Of a stretch of 35,505 nucleotides of DNA, positions 35,249-35,505 are shown in pieces. Position 1 is the stretch's first letter. The number at the start of each line of letters is the position of its first letter. The position numbers and the translations under genes are program-made. The notes beneath the pieces were generated by a model. That model searched no databases. It was not told where the DNA came from and saw nothing but the letters and a program-made list of their open reading frames with translations. Origin of the DNA: Rubripirellula sp. (GTDB taxonomy: Bacteria > Planctomycetota > Planctomycetia > Pirellulales > Pirellulaceae); NCBI GenBank assembly GCA_012270065.1, contig JAAXJB010000008.1, forward strand, positions 19,105-54,609, written 5' to 3'.

Positions 35249-35505
35249 TTGAGTGGGCTCCTGACTGAGTGGGAGGCAAGCTGAATATCGCCAACAACAT
35301 AACAAATTACAGCCATTCGCGATTCTGCATCAGGAGGAGCGAGCCAGCGATATCATGGCAAGGTCGGGCTTGTCAGCATTCGGTGGGGTGGAATGTTGGA
35401 GTAAATCACGTTGAGTGGTTATCATAGGAGCGGCAAATGAACGGCTGGTCGGCTCTGGCACTTGGTAAATGCCCAAAATTGTCACCAAGCTGAAGCCTGA
35501 CTGCT
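35249..35505. other. Upstream region of the large minus-strand gene
   Basis: About 257 bases to the window edge. Reading frames here are short and not protein-like. It should hold the promoter of the 1168-aa gene; I see no repeat or hairpin worth calling. Confidence 0.4.

Overview
The window looks like a chromosomal segment of a planctomycete (Planctomycetota). The argument is gene content. It has two formylglycine-type sulfatases, two DUF1080 (3-keto-disaccharide hydrolase-like) proteins, and a DUF1592-type cytochrome next to a DUF1552 Tat-substrate protein. It also has a PQQ/LamG giant, an FG-GAP propeller and several secreted proteins of planctomycete style. Base composition is moderate throughout. 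I see no rRNA, tRNA, CRISPR array, transposase or phage gene, so this reads as ordinary chromosome rather than an island.

Layout. 1-3.5 kb: tail of an upstream gene, a terminator, greA with a one-TM protein, then a CrtI/CrtN-like carotenoid/isoprenoid oxidoreductase. 3.5-5.8 kb (minus strand): a tightly coupled FG-GAP propeller / MazG-like pyrophosphohydrolase / DUF1080 unit. 6.1-11.9 kb: a MaoC-like hydratase, a plus-strand sulfatase, a minus-strand sulfatase and a divergent DUF1080-like protein with a repetitive Ala/Glu/Lys tail. 12.0-20.0 kb (minus strand): a probable five-gene operon. Its order is a 1296-aa secreted protein (methyltransferase-like domain, PQQ propellers, LamG), a 346-aa uncharacterised exported protein, a fused two-domain oxyanion-type binding protein, and a ModB/ModC-type ABC transporter.

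20.4-25.1 kb: an aldo/keto reductase and a sugar isomerase/epimerase-like TIM barrel (plus strand), then a DUF2007-like protein, a DsbB variant with a possible overlapping 51-aa membrane protein, and a multi-TM protein (minus strand). 25.6-31.6 kb: an ECF-like sigma factor, the DUF1592/DUF1552 pair, and an alpha/beta hydrolase whose N-terminus looks like a degenerate HPr domain. 31.7-35.2 kb: an uncharacterised 1168-aa protein with a P-loop-like GGGKS motif.

How the genes may work together. The sulfatases, DUF1080 proteins, aldo/keto reductase and epimerase fit the use of sulfated and oxidised sugars. The most novel unit is the 12-20 kb operon, where a periplasmic sensing or binding apparatus appears coupled to anion uptake through an unusual tandem binding protein. 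The HPr-like/hydrolase fusion, the DsbB with a relocated second cysteine pair and the giant GGGKS protein are the other strongest leads. All functional statements rest on reading translated sequence by eye; no database search was run.
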